Made by a program: the position numbers and the translations under genes
Part shown: one piece after another, positions 23,043-35,276 of the stretch
How positions within the stretch are numbered: the stretch's first letter is position 1
Layout: every line of letters begins with the position of its first letter
Origin: Papaver somniferum
Lineage: Eukaryota > Streptophyta > Magnoliopsida > Ranunculales > Papaveraceae
DNA length: 64,000 bases
NCBI RefSeq assembly: GCF_003573695.1
Contig: NC_039359.1
Coordinates: 156,294,210 to 156,358,209, forward strand
Reading direction: 5' to 3'
The notes under the pieces: model-generated
The model's input: only the letters and a program-made list of their open reading frames with translations
What the model was told of the DNA's origin: nothing
The model's database searches: none

Positions 23043-25259
23043 AAATATTGGTATTCACATATATGTTGCATATCCTTTCTTGTTTCCTCCAACTCTTCAA
23101 GAACACCAGAAAACTTCTGAAGATTTGAAAGGACAGCCTTAGTTTCTTTACATTCTTCCTTTTTCTTTTCAAGGAAGAGCGCACTGGAGATTTATCTTTT
23201 TCCTTCATGATTGATGGTCTAACAATCATATTAACCTATTTTCCATCAGAAGTCATAATGCTCGGAGTCTCCATACAAGTATGGGTTTGTGAGAGATATT
23301 CAAAAAGCAATCTCTACAAAGCAAACTTGTGATAAAAAGAGTTTTTCAAGGAAGGAAAAAGGAATGTAGAGTTACGGAACCTTTATACAAATAAGAAGAT
23401 TCACGTAAGCACAACTTTAAACCCTAAAGAAGGCAGAATTGTCGATTTTAACCCTCTTTTAATGAAACGAAACATGGAAACATCTTTTCAATATCAAATT
23501 AGGATATGAAAATATCAACTGAAATCCAAACAAAAAGAAAATTTTCTTTTTCTTAAGGCCTGAAAGTGCTAAACTCTTGTCTCTTTGGAATCAGGCACTT
23601 GAGACAAGAAGCACAGCCAACACAATTACACTGTGTTGGGGTGAACAATAATCTGTCTATCATGACCTTTTTGTAAAGAGTTACTAGAATCCTATTTCAT
23701 GGAATGTTTAGACCATGTTCTTTTCTGTAGTGTTCTAACTTTTTCTTTAGAAATTAACTTCTTTGGAGAAGAGTTGAGTTTACATACCTCAGACGACTTC
23801 TGAACAATTTTGAGCTTGTTTGTTAATCAATTTGCTCTCCGTTGAAGTTTGATGATATATCTTACTTTATGCTTGTACTTGAAACAACTAAACAGTTCGT
23901 GACCCTTAGTAGTACAGTAAGAACATGTCAAGGTGGAGGATGGTTCAGACACCAGAGGGGAGCAAGCTGCTAGACATGTTGCTATACCTGAAACATTAGA
24001 AATAGAATTTCCAGTAGACAGAGAAAAATCCATCTTATCCTCCAAAATAGTTGAAGAAGTTTCTCCAGGAAAAATATTAAGATTGATGTGGGTATTTCTT
24101 GCTACAATTATCAAAATCAATATTTTCTGCAAGGAGCGCAACACTTGATTTTTCATCTTCATTTGAACCATAATGATCAGATATTTCATCAAGAGTTGCA
24201 GCAAGACCTTTGTTCCCAGTGTATTTTCTATGATTTGGACACTCATTGGAAAAATGACCAAAACCTTTACACTTGAAGCACTGAGGCATATCATCATCAT
24301 CAGTATCGACTGGGTCCCTATTTTTAGGAGGAATACGGTCATAAAGTTTAACTGATGATCTAGGCTTATCTCTGTCAAATCGTTTACTTCTCTTCAAAAC
24401 AAGATCTCTAAACTATCTTGTGATCAGAGAGATTCAGTTATCAAGATCTTCATCTGACGAGTCAGTCTCAATAGGATCATCTACAGAGTTGCCAACACAT
24501 TTACTTTTGTCAAGTAACTTTGTGTTCTTTTGTGCTTTAAAAGCAATATCCTTTCCAGATTTGGATGTATGCTCATGATCAAAGATCTATAACTTCCCAA
24601 CCAGAGCATTCCTGGATAAAGTGTTAAGGTTATTTCCTTCGACGATGGCATGTTTCTTAGAATCATATTTGCTTGGCAACGATCTGAGAATTTTCATCAC
24701 AATTTCCTCTTCAGGAATAGTCTTACCCAATGCAAAAGATGCATTAACAGTTTCAGAAACTTTGTAATTAAACTCATCAAATGAATCTTCATCAGTCATA
24801 CGAAGGTTTTCTCAATCAGAATTTGATTTTGAAGCCTTCCTTTTTAGAGGTATTCCCTTCGAATACAGTTTCTAAGATATCCCATGCATCTTTAGACCGA
24901 GTGCACGTAGTCATATGGTGCTGAAGATCTGGGATAGTGTCATGAAGGATAACATTTAAACCGTCAGATTTTTTCTTTGCAACGAGAATCTCGTTTGGTT
25001 CATATCTACCAATATCCTTTGTAATAGAGACACCGTCTACTCTAACCATTGGAGGATTGTAGCCGTTAACAACATAAACCCATGATTGAAAATCACGCGC
25101 TTGAAGAAAGGTACGCATATCAATTTTCCACCATAAGTAATTTGAGCCATCGAAGACTGGTGGTACGTTTACTGAGATGGCACTTCTGTCCATAGAGTCA
25201 GATCGCAATAAACACAGACTTATAAGGTCTTAAACGTGTTTTCCTTCTTTGATACCAAT
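23043..25259 (-). mobile_element. internal region of Sirevirus-like element A
   Basis: Between gypsy E and the A 5' LTR. The right end holds a TGGTATCAAAGAAGG primer-binding site (25243-25258, minus), a near match to initiator tRNA-Met. Gag remnants follow; 23043-23826 is non-coding or decayed gag-pol linker. Confidence 0.78.
24077..25208 (-). pseudogene. Sirevirus-type gag (UBN2 family) of element A, frameshifted
   Basis: Start at 25206-25208. 24816-25208 encodes the N-terminal gag_UBN2 segment (VPPVFDGSNYLWWKIDMRTF, TTCTRSKDAWDILETVFEGN). 24587-24799 continues with FDEFNYKVSETVNASFALGK and IVMKILRSLPSKYDSKKHAI. 24077-24397 carries the zinc knuckle CFKCKGFGHFSNEC with all ligands. Breaks lie near 24805, 24580 and 24400. 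UBN2 gag plus a long LTR and an initiator-Met primer site indicates the Sirevirus (Maximus) copia lineage. Confidence 0.85.
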
Positions 25260-27758
25260 TGAAAAAACGGGGATATAACAACCTCACCCAATATTTCTTT
25301 TAGGCAATCTGTATGGAAAAACTCCAACATAATTCCAAGTGAGTCAACTAGACAGTCAGACTCCATCAGTGGAAATATATCCAAGAGTTGTATCTTTGTT
25401 TCACAATATAGTCAGCAAATCAAACAGATAGAAATCCGCAAGCTTGATTATTATGTGAAACAACTTAAACAGTACCAAAGACCAATGTTCAAGTGTCAAA
25501 CAATTTATATCAACAACCAAAGGTTAGATTATCAAATTGATTGAACTACGCACAACCTGTGATATTTAAATTATATAAACAAATATAATGCGGAAAAGAA
25601 ATAACATAGACACCAGAAATTTTGTTAACAAGGAAACCACAAATGCAGAAAAATCTAGGGAAGTAGTCCAGATTTGAAAACCACACTGTATTAAGTCGCT
25701 ACAGACTCTAGCCTACTACAAGTTAACTTCGGACTGGAATGTAGTTGAGCCCTAACCAATCTCACACTGATTAAGGCACGGTCGCGTTCCTTACGCCTCT
25801 GAATCCCAACAGGACTCTACGCACTTGATTCCCTTTAGCTGATATCACCTACAACTAAGAGTTGCTACGACCCAAAGTCGAAGACTTGATAAACCAATTT
25901 TTCTCGCACAGAAAAGTCTATAGAATATATAAATCTGTCTCCCACAGAAATACCTATGAGTTTTGTTCCGTCTTTTGATAAATCAAGGTGAACATGAACC
26001 AATTGATACACCATCCTTATATTCCCGAAGAAACAACTTAGTAATATTAATCATCTCACAATAATATTAATCGCATGGTAGCGAAACAAGATATTGTGGA
26101 ATCACAAACTATGAGACGAAAATGTTTGTGACTACTTTTTATCTTGCCTTTCGGAGATTAAATCTTGAGAAAACCTTAGAGAAGATAGTACTCAATACGA
26201 TAGAATACAGTAAGATCACAACACGCAACAACAGAGAATATAGTTGGTTCTGGCTTCACAATCCCAATGAAGTCTTTAATTCGTTAACCTATAATGGTTT
26301 TAGGAAAAAACTAAGTTAAAGGGAAATGGACTCTAGTCGCAACTAGTATCACACAAGAGGTGTGGGGATTAGGTTTCCCAGTTGATAGAGTTCTCCCTTG
26401 TATAATATTCAAATCAGGGTTTGGAATCAATGTTACCTTGGTAACAAAGCATTCAATATTCACCGTTATATGAAAACCTGATTAGAGTCAAGCTAATATC
26501 TTTCAACCGTTAGATCGAACTTAGCTTATTACACACAAATGAAAAGTGACTTCATTTAGGTATGGGTAACCATACCTAAACGTGTACACCTTATTGGCTA
26601 AACAATAGTTAACCGAAGTTAGCCATATGAACACTTTCATATCAACCTTGTTCATCTTAATCACAACTAGTTCAAATGACTCAAATGAAACTATTTATAG
26701 AGTTATTCAATTGTTTATATTCTCATTGAAGTATACAAGACACAATTGAAGCAAAATCGATTTTGATTCACTCGAATCAATTCATGAACATTATAGCCAC
26801 GGTTTGCAAAAGATTGCATTCCTTAATTTATAAATGTATTAGTTCATGAACAAACCGATTTTAGAACATAACCTACTCAAGTATGCAAACGGGTATGCAT
26901 ACCTAAGTGGCCGGACTTGGTCTGGGTTCGCCAGTATGCAAACGGGTACGCATACTATCGTACACCACCAAACTCAGTTGAATTCGCGGAATTGAACTTA
27001 CATCGGTACGCATACGGGTATGCATACAAAGTTCCTAGACTTTCAACTAACCAAACAGTACGCATACGGGTATGCATACTATAGTTCCCGGACTTGGAAT
27101 AACTTGCAACAGTTAGCATATAAGTACGCAAACTGTGTTATATCCAATCATGGTTAATTGTTATAAACTCCTATTTCAATCATTGAAAAATTCTTAGAAT
27201 ACGGGAATAGATGTCTCACACAAACTATTAGCTTCAAAGCAATTTTCAAGTGATCGAATGATCAATACGAAATATTCCGAGTCTACATCAAATGATTGTC
27301 TCACACAAATAATGCAAGATGTTACCAGATGATTTTCACATGATCATCTTATGACTTTCGTCAAGAATATAAGATGAACGTGGTTAAAGCGAAAGCTTAC
27401 CAACACATATTTCGAGAAATGTGTAAGCGAGTTAAACTCAGATCGAAATATCAAATGTGTATAATCGAAGTCTATATAGCTATACGACTTTTGTATCAAA
27501 TAGGAGATAAATTAGATAGACTTTTGAGTGATAGATGAGTTCAAGTCTCCACATACATTTTGTTGATGAAGTTCCACAATCTCCCCTTAGCAGTTCTTCG
27601 TCTTCAATTGATGAACGTCGTGGAGTCTAAAGCTCAACTACACATTTTATCCTAATCCGAGACTTAGCTATAAGTAGACTAGAAATCAAGACTTACAGTT
27701 TTGGCAACTAAACTTGAGATAGCAACGCTTGCGAGTTCGACCAAGCAGTGCTCTAACA
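25260..27758 (-). repeat. 5' LTR of element A (about 2.5 kb)
   Basis: Plus-strand ends TGAAAAAACGGGG and GCAGTGCTCTAACA, i.e. TG...CA. Homologous to the B LTRs. Contains four paired GTAYGCRTAC-like palindromes at 26881, 26934, 27005 and 27058. A TATA-like CTTGTATAAT lies near 26396-26405. Confidence 0.9.
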
Positions 27759-27890
27759 CCTCTTGTTCCTACCCTTCTCAGGGTAGAGTAGTCTTCTTCA
27801 TGTGTAAGCCTCAAAGTATAGAATTTTCTTCTTCTGTTCCAAAGGTCAATTTCAATTCTACTTAGGATTTCCCAATTATTATTAATGAAG
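27759..27890 (-). other. short host segment between elements A and B
   Basis: 132 bp of non-LTR sequence. With the nested block 27891-54667 ignored, it was originally contiguous with 54668 onwards, as the TGAAG duplication shows. The minus strand is open across the join (NWEILSRIEIDLWNRRRKF), so it may be part of an exon, but no family is recognised. Confidence 0.4.
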
Positions 27891-28809
27891 TGAAAAAGCG
27901 GGGGTCTAACAACCACACCCAATATTTCGCTTATCCATATGTATGGACAAACTCCAATATACTTTTAAGAGAATCAACTAGACAGTCAGACTCAAACTTA
28001 ATAAAAGTATGTCAAAGAGTTATATCTTACTTTCTCGATTAAATACTTACTCAAGCAAATATAAATGTGCGAGTCTAATTGAATACAAGAGAAATCACTT
28101 GAACGGTACCAAAAACCAATGTTCAAGGATCAATTAATTTCAATCAACAACCAAAGATTGGATTTCCCTATTGATCGATTCAACGCACAACCTGTGATAT
28201 TTCAATTATATAAAAAAATATAATGCAGAAAAGAAATAACACAGATACCAGAAGTTTTGTTAACGAAGAAACCGCAAATGTAGAAAAACCCCGGGACCTA
28301 GTCCAGATTGAATAAACATTGTATTAAGCCGCTACAGACACTAGCCTACTACAAACTAACTTCAGTATGGACTGTAGTTGAACCCCAATCAATCTCACAC
28401 TGATCCAAGGTACAGTTGTGCTCCTTACGTCTCTGATCCCAACAGGATACTAAGCACTTGATGCCCTTAGCTGATCTCACCCACAACTAAGAGTTGTTAC
28501 GACCCAAAGTCGAAGACTTTAATAACCAAATCTGTATCACACTGAAAAGTCTACGATAATGGACAAATCTGTCTCCCACAGAAATACCTACGAGTTTTTG
28601 TTCCATCTTTTGATAAATCAAGGTGAACAGGAACCAATTGATAACCCGGACTTATAGCCTAGAATTATCAATCACCTCACAATAATCTTAATCGACTAGC
28701 GAAAGAAGATATTTCGGAATCACAAACGATGAGACGAAGATGTTTGTGACTTCTTTTGTATCTTGCCTATTGCAGAAATCAATCTCAAGCCAATCTTACG
28801 ATTGTACTT
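27891..28809 (-). repeat. 3' LTR of B, left part
   Basis: Starts TGAAAAAGCGGGGGTCTAAC, the same as 52301. It ends at TACTT (28805-28809), the target duplication of element C, and resumes at 47152. Confidence 0.92.
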
Positions 28810-31523
28810 TGAAAAAGAGAGGGTACCCAAATATACCTCAAGCTAAAACTTTTCATACCTATAAGTCCTTTCTCTGAAAGTGATTGTCTATGGACTGAGT
28901 CGAGACAATGCAACTAATCGGTTCACACTTCATGTGATCGTCTATGGATACGAGATCGAGAAATACAATAACGAAGTATGTTTACTTGATAAAAAGGTTC
29001 GGACTTAACCAAACACAATAGGATTGCTTATCAAGTAAATAAGAATTAACGCTTGTGTAATTTACTTTAGTTATAATAAAACAAATATAATGCAGAAATA
29101 TAAAGTAAATGACACAGCAAGATTTTGTTAAGGAGGAAACCGCAAATGCAGAAAAACCTCGGGACCTTGTCCAGAATTGAATACTCTCAGGATTAAACCG
29201 CTACACAAAATTAAACCAACTTCGTATAATTGAGACCAAACAACTAAACCTATAGTTCACCTAGTTCCGTTTGTATTCCCACGCCTCCAACTTATGAATA
29301 AGTCACGTACTTGGAACAATTCCTTTGGTTCATATTCCAAACAGTAAAGGAACAACAAATCTGTTTGGTATCAACTCTATTCAACCAAGTAATGTGAGTC
29401 GGACAAAGGATCTTCTGTTTATCTTAACATAAACTCCTTCGTCAGGTTCTTAGATCTATCTTATGTTCAATTACCAAAGGTAATTGTTAAGATTTTGCAA
29501 TCAATACTTTTAATCACAAAGAATTGTATTGATGCCGATCTACACAACTAATCAATCCAATCTACCACAAGGATAAACCGATTATAGTTGGACCCTCTTA
29601 AACCGAAACAAGTATTGTGCACACCAAAGATTAACCCCAAATCAGAAATCTTCAATATCTTCTTTGTCTTCAAATATTCTTAGATCTTCAATAAACACCT
29701 GCACACAACAACTTGAATCTCTTGTGATCAATCACGTACAGAACGGAGTCTGTTAACAATGGATTATCACTAGATCGTCTTTAGCACTAACAACAGTCTA
29801 AAGATCCATGTCGAAACTTCATTCTAGTTTGAGTGAATCTTATATCAGAAGAGAATATTATTCTCAAGCATAATCAAACTAGGTGCAATTAAAGTTCAAC
29901 CACCGTTAGTCAATCAAATCAATCGAAAACACAAGATAAACTGCAATTATCTAGTTTCCCACCAACGGTACTCGTAGAGATTCTCAATCCCAAATAAGAC
30001 TTTAAACTGAGCGGTCGTAAGAGATTTCGCCTAATTAGGTTACTCTCCTCTCCGAATAGGCGTCTTCACCAGTAACATTCTCAAAGATATTAAATATATT
30101 CCAAATTTGGTTTTCATAATTCCTGGAAATGCGCTGTCCAAAATAATGACCGAAAATCTCTTTGGAAAATATCAACTAGTAAATGCACATTACTAATTCT
30201 CATTTTCCTACAATAAAATTAACAACCTTAATTAAAAGATTCTTAACTTATTTATATTTGGATCATGGGATTTTCTTCCTGTAGCTATTAAGGAATAACC
30301 TTGAACAATAAAAGATAAACATTACTTTACGTGTTCAAAGTATGTCGACATACTTACTTTGTAAGTCCTGTTTCATACTTACAACCTTGAAACCGATTTT
30401 CCACACTTCCAAACAAGTTTAGAATTGGTTCATCTGACTTTCAAGAACTATGTGATTGATCAAGAACACTCAATCACAAATCATGGGTTTAACGGTTCTG
30501 CCAAAACAAGTTTCGGTTCTACCTCCATGTGAGTACTGTGCATATTCACACTAGCTTTTCAAAATTCGGTTTACTAGGTACTAGGATCGGTTCCCCACAT
30601 ATATATGGTATCTAACTTATATGTGTTGCACATGTCCATAGGATCGGTTCCCCTTTGCTTAAAAACGTGTTGCACATGTCCATAGGATCGGTTCCCCTTT
30701 CTGCTACAAACTTGTTGTACCTCATACAAGGATCTATTCCCCTTTGTGATGTGTTGCACCTCTTCATAGGACCGGTTCCCCTTTACCCAGATTCGGTTCA
30801 ACAAATCACAAACTCGATCATACCATCTCAGGTGATTACTTAAGATCGGTTGCACTAATAAAAGTCATACCAATACATAATTCAGGCCTTTGTGAATAGT
30901 TTTACCAAGAACACAAACAAGTCGTGAGAGGTTATACTAAATCACACATATTGGATGTCCATAAGATATGCAATAAATAACAATCCCAATAACGCCTGGC
31001 GATTTCCTTTTCGATTCATAAACAAGTTTATGAACTTACTTCCTTAAAACACATGTAAAAACATTGTTTCCTAGGATGAAATCCTCACCTCATACCCATA
31101 CATAATCACGATTGCATTTAAACGATTATGTCGATGTCTTATCTACAAAGTTTAATGGTTAAGCAATAAACTTCATATTGTATTCCTTAATACTATGTCT
31201 ATCTATAGTTTTCATGCTTCACAGTTTCGTTTTCAATATGCACGACTTGAAAGATACGTTAGGGAATGAAACATTTCAAGTCAAATATCACTAACCTCAA
31301 GTGGAAGGATGATGTTGTCGTTGTATATTCTTAATTCTTCACTTCTTCAAGTCTTTGCAATACTTATAATGTCTCATATCCTAATACTTTCAAGCTAACC
31401 TATACGAAGTTGACTCTACTACATAATCAAGCGACTCTTAAAATGAGTTTTGATTCACTAAAATATGACAACCAAACTTGACATACCAACGCTAGGTGGG
31501 TTCAACCGATCTATTCTCTAACA
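28810..31523 (-). repeat. 3' LTR of element C
   Basis: Plus-strand ends TGAAAAAGAGAGGGTACCC and CTATTCTCTAACA. Relative to the 5' LTR it lacks about 120 bp near 30075 that holds the CTATAAATA box. Contains the ~45 bp minisatellite at 30583-30787. Confidence 0.93.
30583..30787 (+). repeat. minisatellite, ~45 bp unit with GGATCGGTTCCCC core
   Basis: Five imperfect copies of GGATCGGTTCCCC, spaced 42-58 bp, joined by TTT...GTGTTGCACATGTCCATA-like linkers. The array recurs at 37147-37348 in the other LTR of C, so it was part of the LTR before insertion. Confidence 0.85.
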
Positions 31524-34124
31524 ATCTCCCCCTTTGTCAATTTTAGTGAAGAAACTCTTACAATCATATGGATAAACAAATTACAAGAATTCATTACACA
31601 TACTCTTGATTCCCGAATTCAACGACACAATAACCTTCATTCATTTAATCCTTAAATGCCGCTATTGACATTATCATAACAAAGATAATACTCCCCCTAA
31701 AGGTGAGATAGGTAGATTTCATCAATCCGCACGTCTTTGTTATACCAATTAATATGATATGCTACTCCCCCTTAGTCTATGCTTTCACTCTTTCGTAAGA
31801 TGAACGTTTAAGCACAAATTTTCTTTTCCTCAGTGATACCAATCAATATAAAATCAATACCTGTATCACTTGTTTACTCCATATATTTCTCCCCATTTTT
31901 GTCACAAAATGACAAAGAAACGAAAAATAAAGGACAACATGAAAAGAATCTTACAAATCTCCAAATAGACTTGCAAACCTATAGAGTTAAGCATGAGGGT
32001 TCCACACACTATTTTTGATAACCAATATCAAAACCGAAACTAAAAAGTAATTTGTTTTGATATGTTATCAAGGAAACAATTGCCCGAAGAAATTTTCCCA
32101 ATTCAGTTTAGCAAACCAAAAATCAACTAAGAAACTTAGTCCTTTTACAAAACCGATTGTACAAATACAATCGCTTCATTCGATAAGACCAAAATAAAGA
32201 TAACTCTATTTCTCTCATCAGTTTCTAATTATCCATATAACTTAGACCTTTAAGTTTTAAAAAAGATAAGTACTAGGTTAGTTAACTAGCATTTCTTGTT
32301 AAGGCATTCGATTAGACTTGAATAACCGAAACCTCCACTTTGATAAGTTTAACTAAGATAAACTTAGATTCTCTTATCCGGAATCGAATTGGACTAAACA
32401 ATCCATCCCGTAAACCTTTTCTTTCGTTAAGCGATAAATAATTCATACAAACCAAATAAATCAACTTGCAAAATTATTCACCTCAACAGGAAGCAATTGA
32501 ATCAACATAAGCATTAAAACACCGCAATTGCACCGAAATTTTGTAAGCCTAAACAATTGATACCACACAATAAAGCAAGATAACAATAGTTTTTCTTAAC
32601 CGGAACCAATTGAATCACACACACATCCACACACACATAATGGAATAAAACATCAATTGTACCGAAATTTTGTTAAGCAAAAGCAAAATATATATGAATA
32701 AAAAATCAAGCTTTTCTTAAACAGGAAAACAATTAACTAACAACATTGTTACCTCAAATTTCGCATACACTTCTCCAATATGTTTGCATCTTCTTCCAGG
32801 GAGAATTGATATCGAAATATCATTATGTTGTCATCCACATGCAAAACAAAAGAATAACAACAACCAACCTTTACCAGAGAAAGGTTGAAAATCGGTTTTA
32901 ACAATTGCAAGCAAAAGTTGAAAACCGTTGAAACACATATGCTTTTATGCTAAACCAAAACCGATTCAACATATTGTGACTTTACACATATTGTTTCTAC
33001 CAGAATCCCTCATGATCCTTTGATATAGCCTACCAACATGGGCTAGAACTTAATCCTGCTAAATCAAAAAGTCACCCAAACCATAAGGGTTCACAATATT
33101 ATGATATCGAATATCAAGGTAATAAAACCGAAATCAAACATCCCATAAACATCCATAGCAATAATAAAGCATTCAAGCACAGTCTATGTAAATCAAAAAC
33201 CATCACAAGAAAAATTATAAATCAAATAATTTTATTCATAACAATTTTATTCATAATAGACTTAATACAATCATTGAAAATCAAAAATTTATGTCTATCA
33301 TTCCCTTCTCAGTTCTTGTGAAGATTGCTTTCAAAAACTGGATTCAAATTCTTGAGTACTTCCCTTTTCAGTAGAAAGTTTATTCATCTCTAACAGTTGA
33401 GAATGAAAATTAGCTAATACTTCTTTTGAATCCTATATCATCAGCTCATGATATCTAATGCAACCTTTAACAGTAAGAATTTGTTTCCTTAAAGAATCTT
33501 GAGAGTTACCATGAAGAGAGTCATCATGAGTTTCAGTCATAACTGATGCGCAAAGTGCTAAATCATCAAGAGATGACCCTTCTTTTACCGATTTCTCCAT
33601 TGAAATAAACTAGTCTTCTTTCGGACAAGAAGAAGATATATAAGATGGGAGAAAATCACAGAATAATTTGGTTTATGGAAACCGAAACTATTTTTCCCAA
33701 AAATAAAAGATATATTTTTCACTACGAAACAGATATGAACAACTTTCCCAGATTTATGCTTCCTCACAATCAGAATTTTGGGCAACAAGTGAGCATGCGT
33801 ATTTCCACACAATCAGTGTGTGTTGAGGTGAGACTTATTCTCACCACATTCAACAAACACATCCTTAGTATGACTTATAAACACAATAGACTGTGTTTCC
33901 TTCTGTTCTTTCTTTTTCTTGTAATTACAAGAGTTTGCAATCTCCTTTTGAGACCTCATAAAGTTACCAGTCTTCTTTATTCCCTTACTAAGAGCTTTGA
34001 TAAGTTTATTTTCAAGAAGGATTGTAGTGAAATTATTTTCTCCACATGAAGAACTTATCATATTATCAGTAAAACTAGTTTCTGATTTTCTCGGTTTTCC
34101 ACCCAATTTTTTCTTGTTCAGATT
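31524..34124 (-). other. non-coding 3' half of the C internal region
   Basis: Directly inside the 3' LTR is a purine tract (GACAAAGGGGGAGAT on the minus strand, 31524-31538). Similar tracts occur near 31690, 31765 and 31890. There is no sustained reading frame, except a short stretch on either strand near 33585-34106 that probably derives from the end of gag. No pol domain seen. Confidence 0.6.
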
Positions 34125-35207
34125 TTACCATGAGGGTTTTATCTGAGAGAATTTCAAAAGGTTTTCAAGTACCACGCTTAATATTTTATTTTCCTCAGTC
34201 TCCAACTCACGTTGTTCTAGGAGTTGATTAGACTCGCAGAATTCATCATTGTTAGAGTTGGCAAGAAGTGCATTACACTTAGATATTTCTTCATTGGACT
34301 CTTCCTCCGGAATATCATCAAGAGTGGAGACACAAGCTTTTTTGCGCTTTTGATTTCTTCTGCTGGGACAATGTTTTTCCGTATTTCCGAATCTACGACA
34401 CTTGAAGCATTGTACTTCATCATTACAATTTTTATGGCAAACCGATAGTGTATCAGGAACATGTTTGTCAATAGCTAATATGTCCTTTATTCGTTGCCCT
34501 AGAAGCACAATAGTTGAGTTAAGCTCTTTTTCAACATATACCTTATCCTCTTGGCAACGTTTCTTAGTTTCATTCTGCAGTAGAATTTCTCTATCAAAGA
34601 TCTTTAACTTTCCTACTAGAGAGCTTCGAGAAAGTAGAGAAAGATAATTACCTTCTATTATAACATGTTTCTTAGACTCGTATCTGGATGGTAACGATCT
34701 GAGAATTTTGCATACTATTTCCTTTTCAGGTATAGCCTTTCCAAGAAAGAAAGATGCATTGACAATCTCAGAAAGTTTAGAATTAAACTCCTCGAAAGTA
34801 TCACTATCATCCATTTTGAGATGTTCCCATTCAGATGAAAGGGAAAGAAGTCTAGCTTCTTTTTCAGATTCATCTCCCTCGAATACGCTCTCAAGAATAT
34901 CCCATGCCTCTTTAGAAGTTCTACAGCTCAGGACATGATGTAGAATATCATGACCAACAACATGTATGATGGCATTCAAATCATCCGAATTTTGCTTTGC
35001 AAGGGATCTTTCTTCAAGAGTATAAGACGCTAAGCGTTTAAACTCTGACTCCGAATAATCCGTCGGTTGTTGGTATCCGTCTTCGATTAATAGGCAAGTA
35101 TTAAAATCTCGGGATTGAAGAAAAGCTTTCATAGCCGATTTCCATAATGGGTAGTTTGTCCCATTAAATTTTGGTGGTACGTTAACTGAATCACTTATTA
35201 GATTCAT
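34125..35207 (-). CDS. Sirevirus-type gag (UBN2) of element C
   Basis: A single 360-codon open frame starting at 35205-35207, 69 bp inside the 5' LTR edge. N-terminus VNVPPKFNGTNYPLWKSAMK, then CRTSKEAWDILESVFEGDES, DTFEEFNSKLSEIVNASFFL and KILRSLPSRYESKKHVIIEG are the UBN2 gag domain (about residues 8-200). The C-terminal knuckle reads CFKCRRFGNTEKHC: the metal-binding His of CX2CX4HX4C is Asn, so RNA binding may be impaired. A coiled-coil, acidic tail follows. Clearly homologous to the broken gag of element A. It is the longest uninterrupted Sirevirus frame here. Confidence 0.88.
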   Translation of the reverse strand: MNLISDSVNVPPKFNGTNYPLWKSAMKAFLQSRDFNTCLLIEDGYQQPTDYSESEFKRLASYTLEERSLAKQNSDDLNAIIHVVGHDILHHVLSCRTSKEAWDILESVFEGDESEKEARLLSLSSEWEHLKMDDSDTFEEFNSKLSEIVNASFFLGKAIPEKEIVCKILRSLPSRYESKKHVIIEGNYLSLLSRSSLVGKLKIFDREILLQNETKKRCQEDKVYVEKELNSTIVLLGQRIKDILAIDKHVPDTLSVCHKNCNDEVQCFKCRRFGNTEKHCPSRRNQKRKKACVSTLDDIPEEESNEEISKCNALLANSNNDEFCESNQLLEQRELETEENKILSVVLENLLKFSQIKPSW

Positions 35208-35260
35208 TCTTATAGGTTGGATCGCACCAAATACAGATTGTTAGATCATTTTGTGTTTGC

Positions 35261-35275
35261 CTGCTCTGATACCAA
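35261..35275 (-). other. primer-binding site of element C
   Basis: Minus strand TGGTATCAGAGCAGG immediately after the 5' LTR; the first 12 bases are the canonical plant initiator tRNA-Met primer site. Confidence 0.9.
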
Positions 35276-35276
35276 T

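Noticed and set aside
30583..30787. CRISPR-like spaced repeats
   Set aside because: Repeats are imperfect, the linkers are also repeated, and the array sits in an LTR of a plant element; no cas genes are present.
33645..34049. 134-codon open frame on the plus strand within element C
   Set aside because: It overlaps the antisense of decayed gag sequence, has no start context or motif, and the gag frame on the other strand explains the region.
35261..35275. tRNA-like sequence TGGTATCAGAGC
   Set aside because: It is the primer-binding site of element C, only the tRNA 3'-end complement, with no cloverleaf around it.
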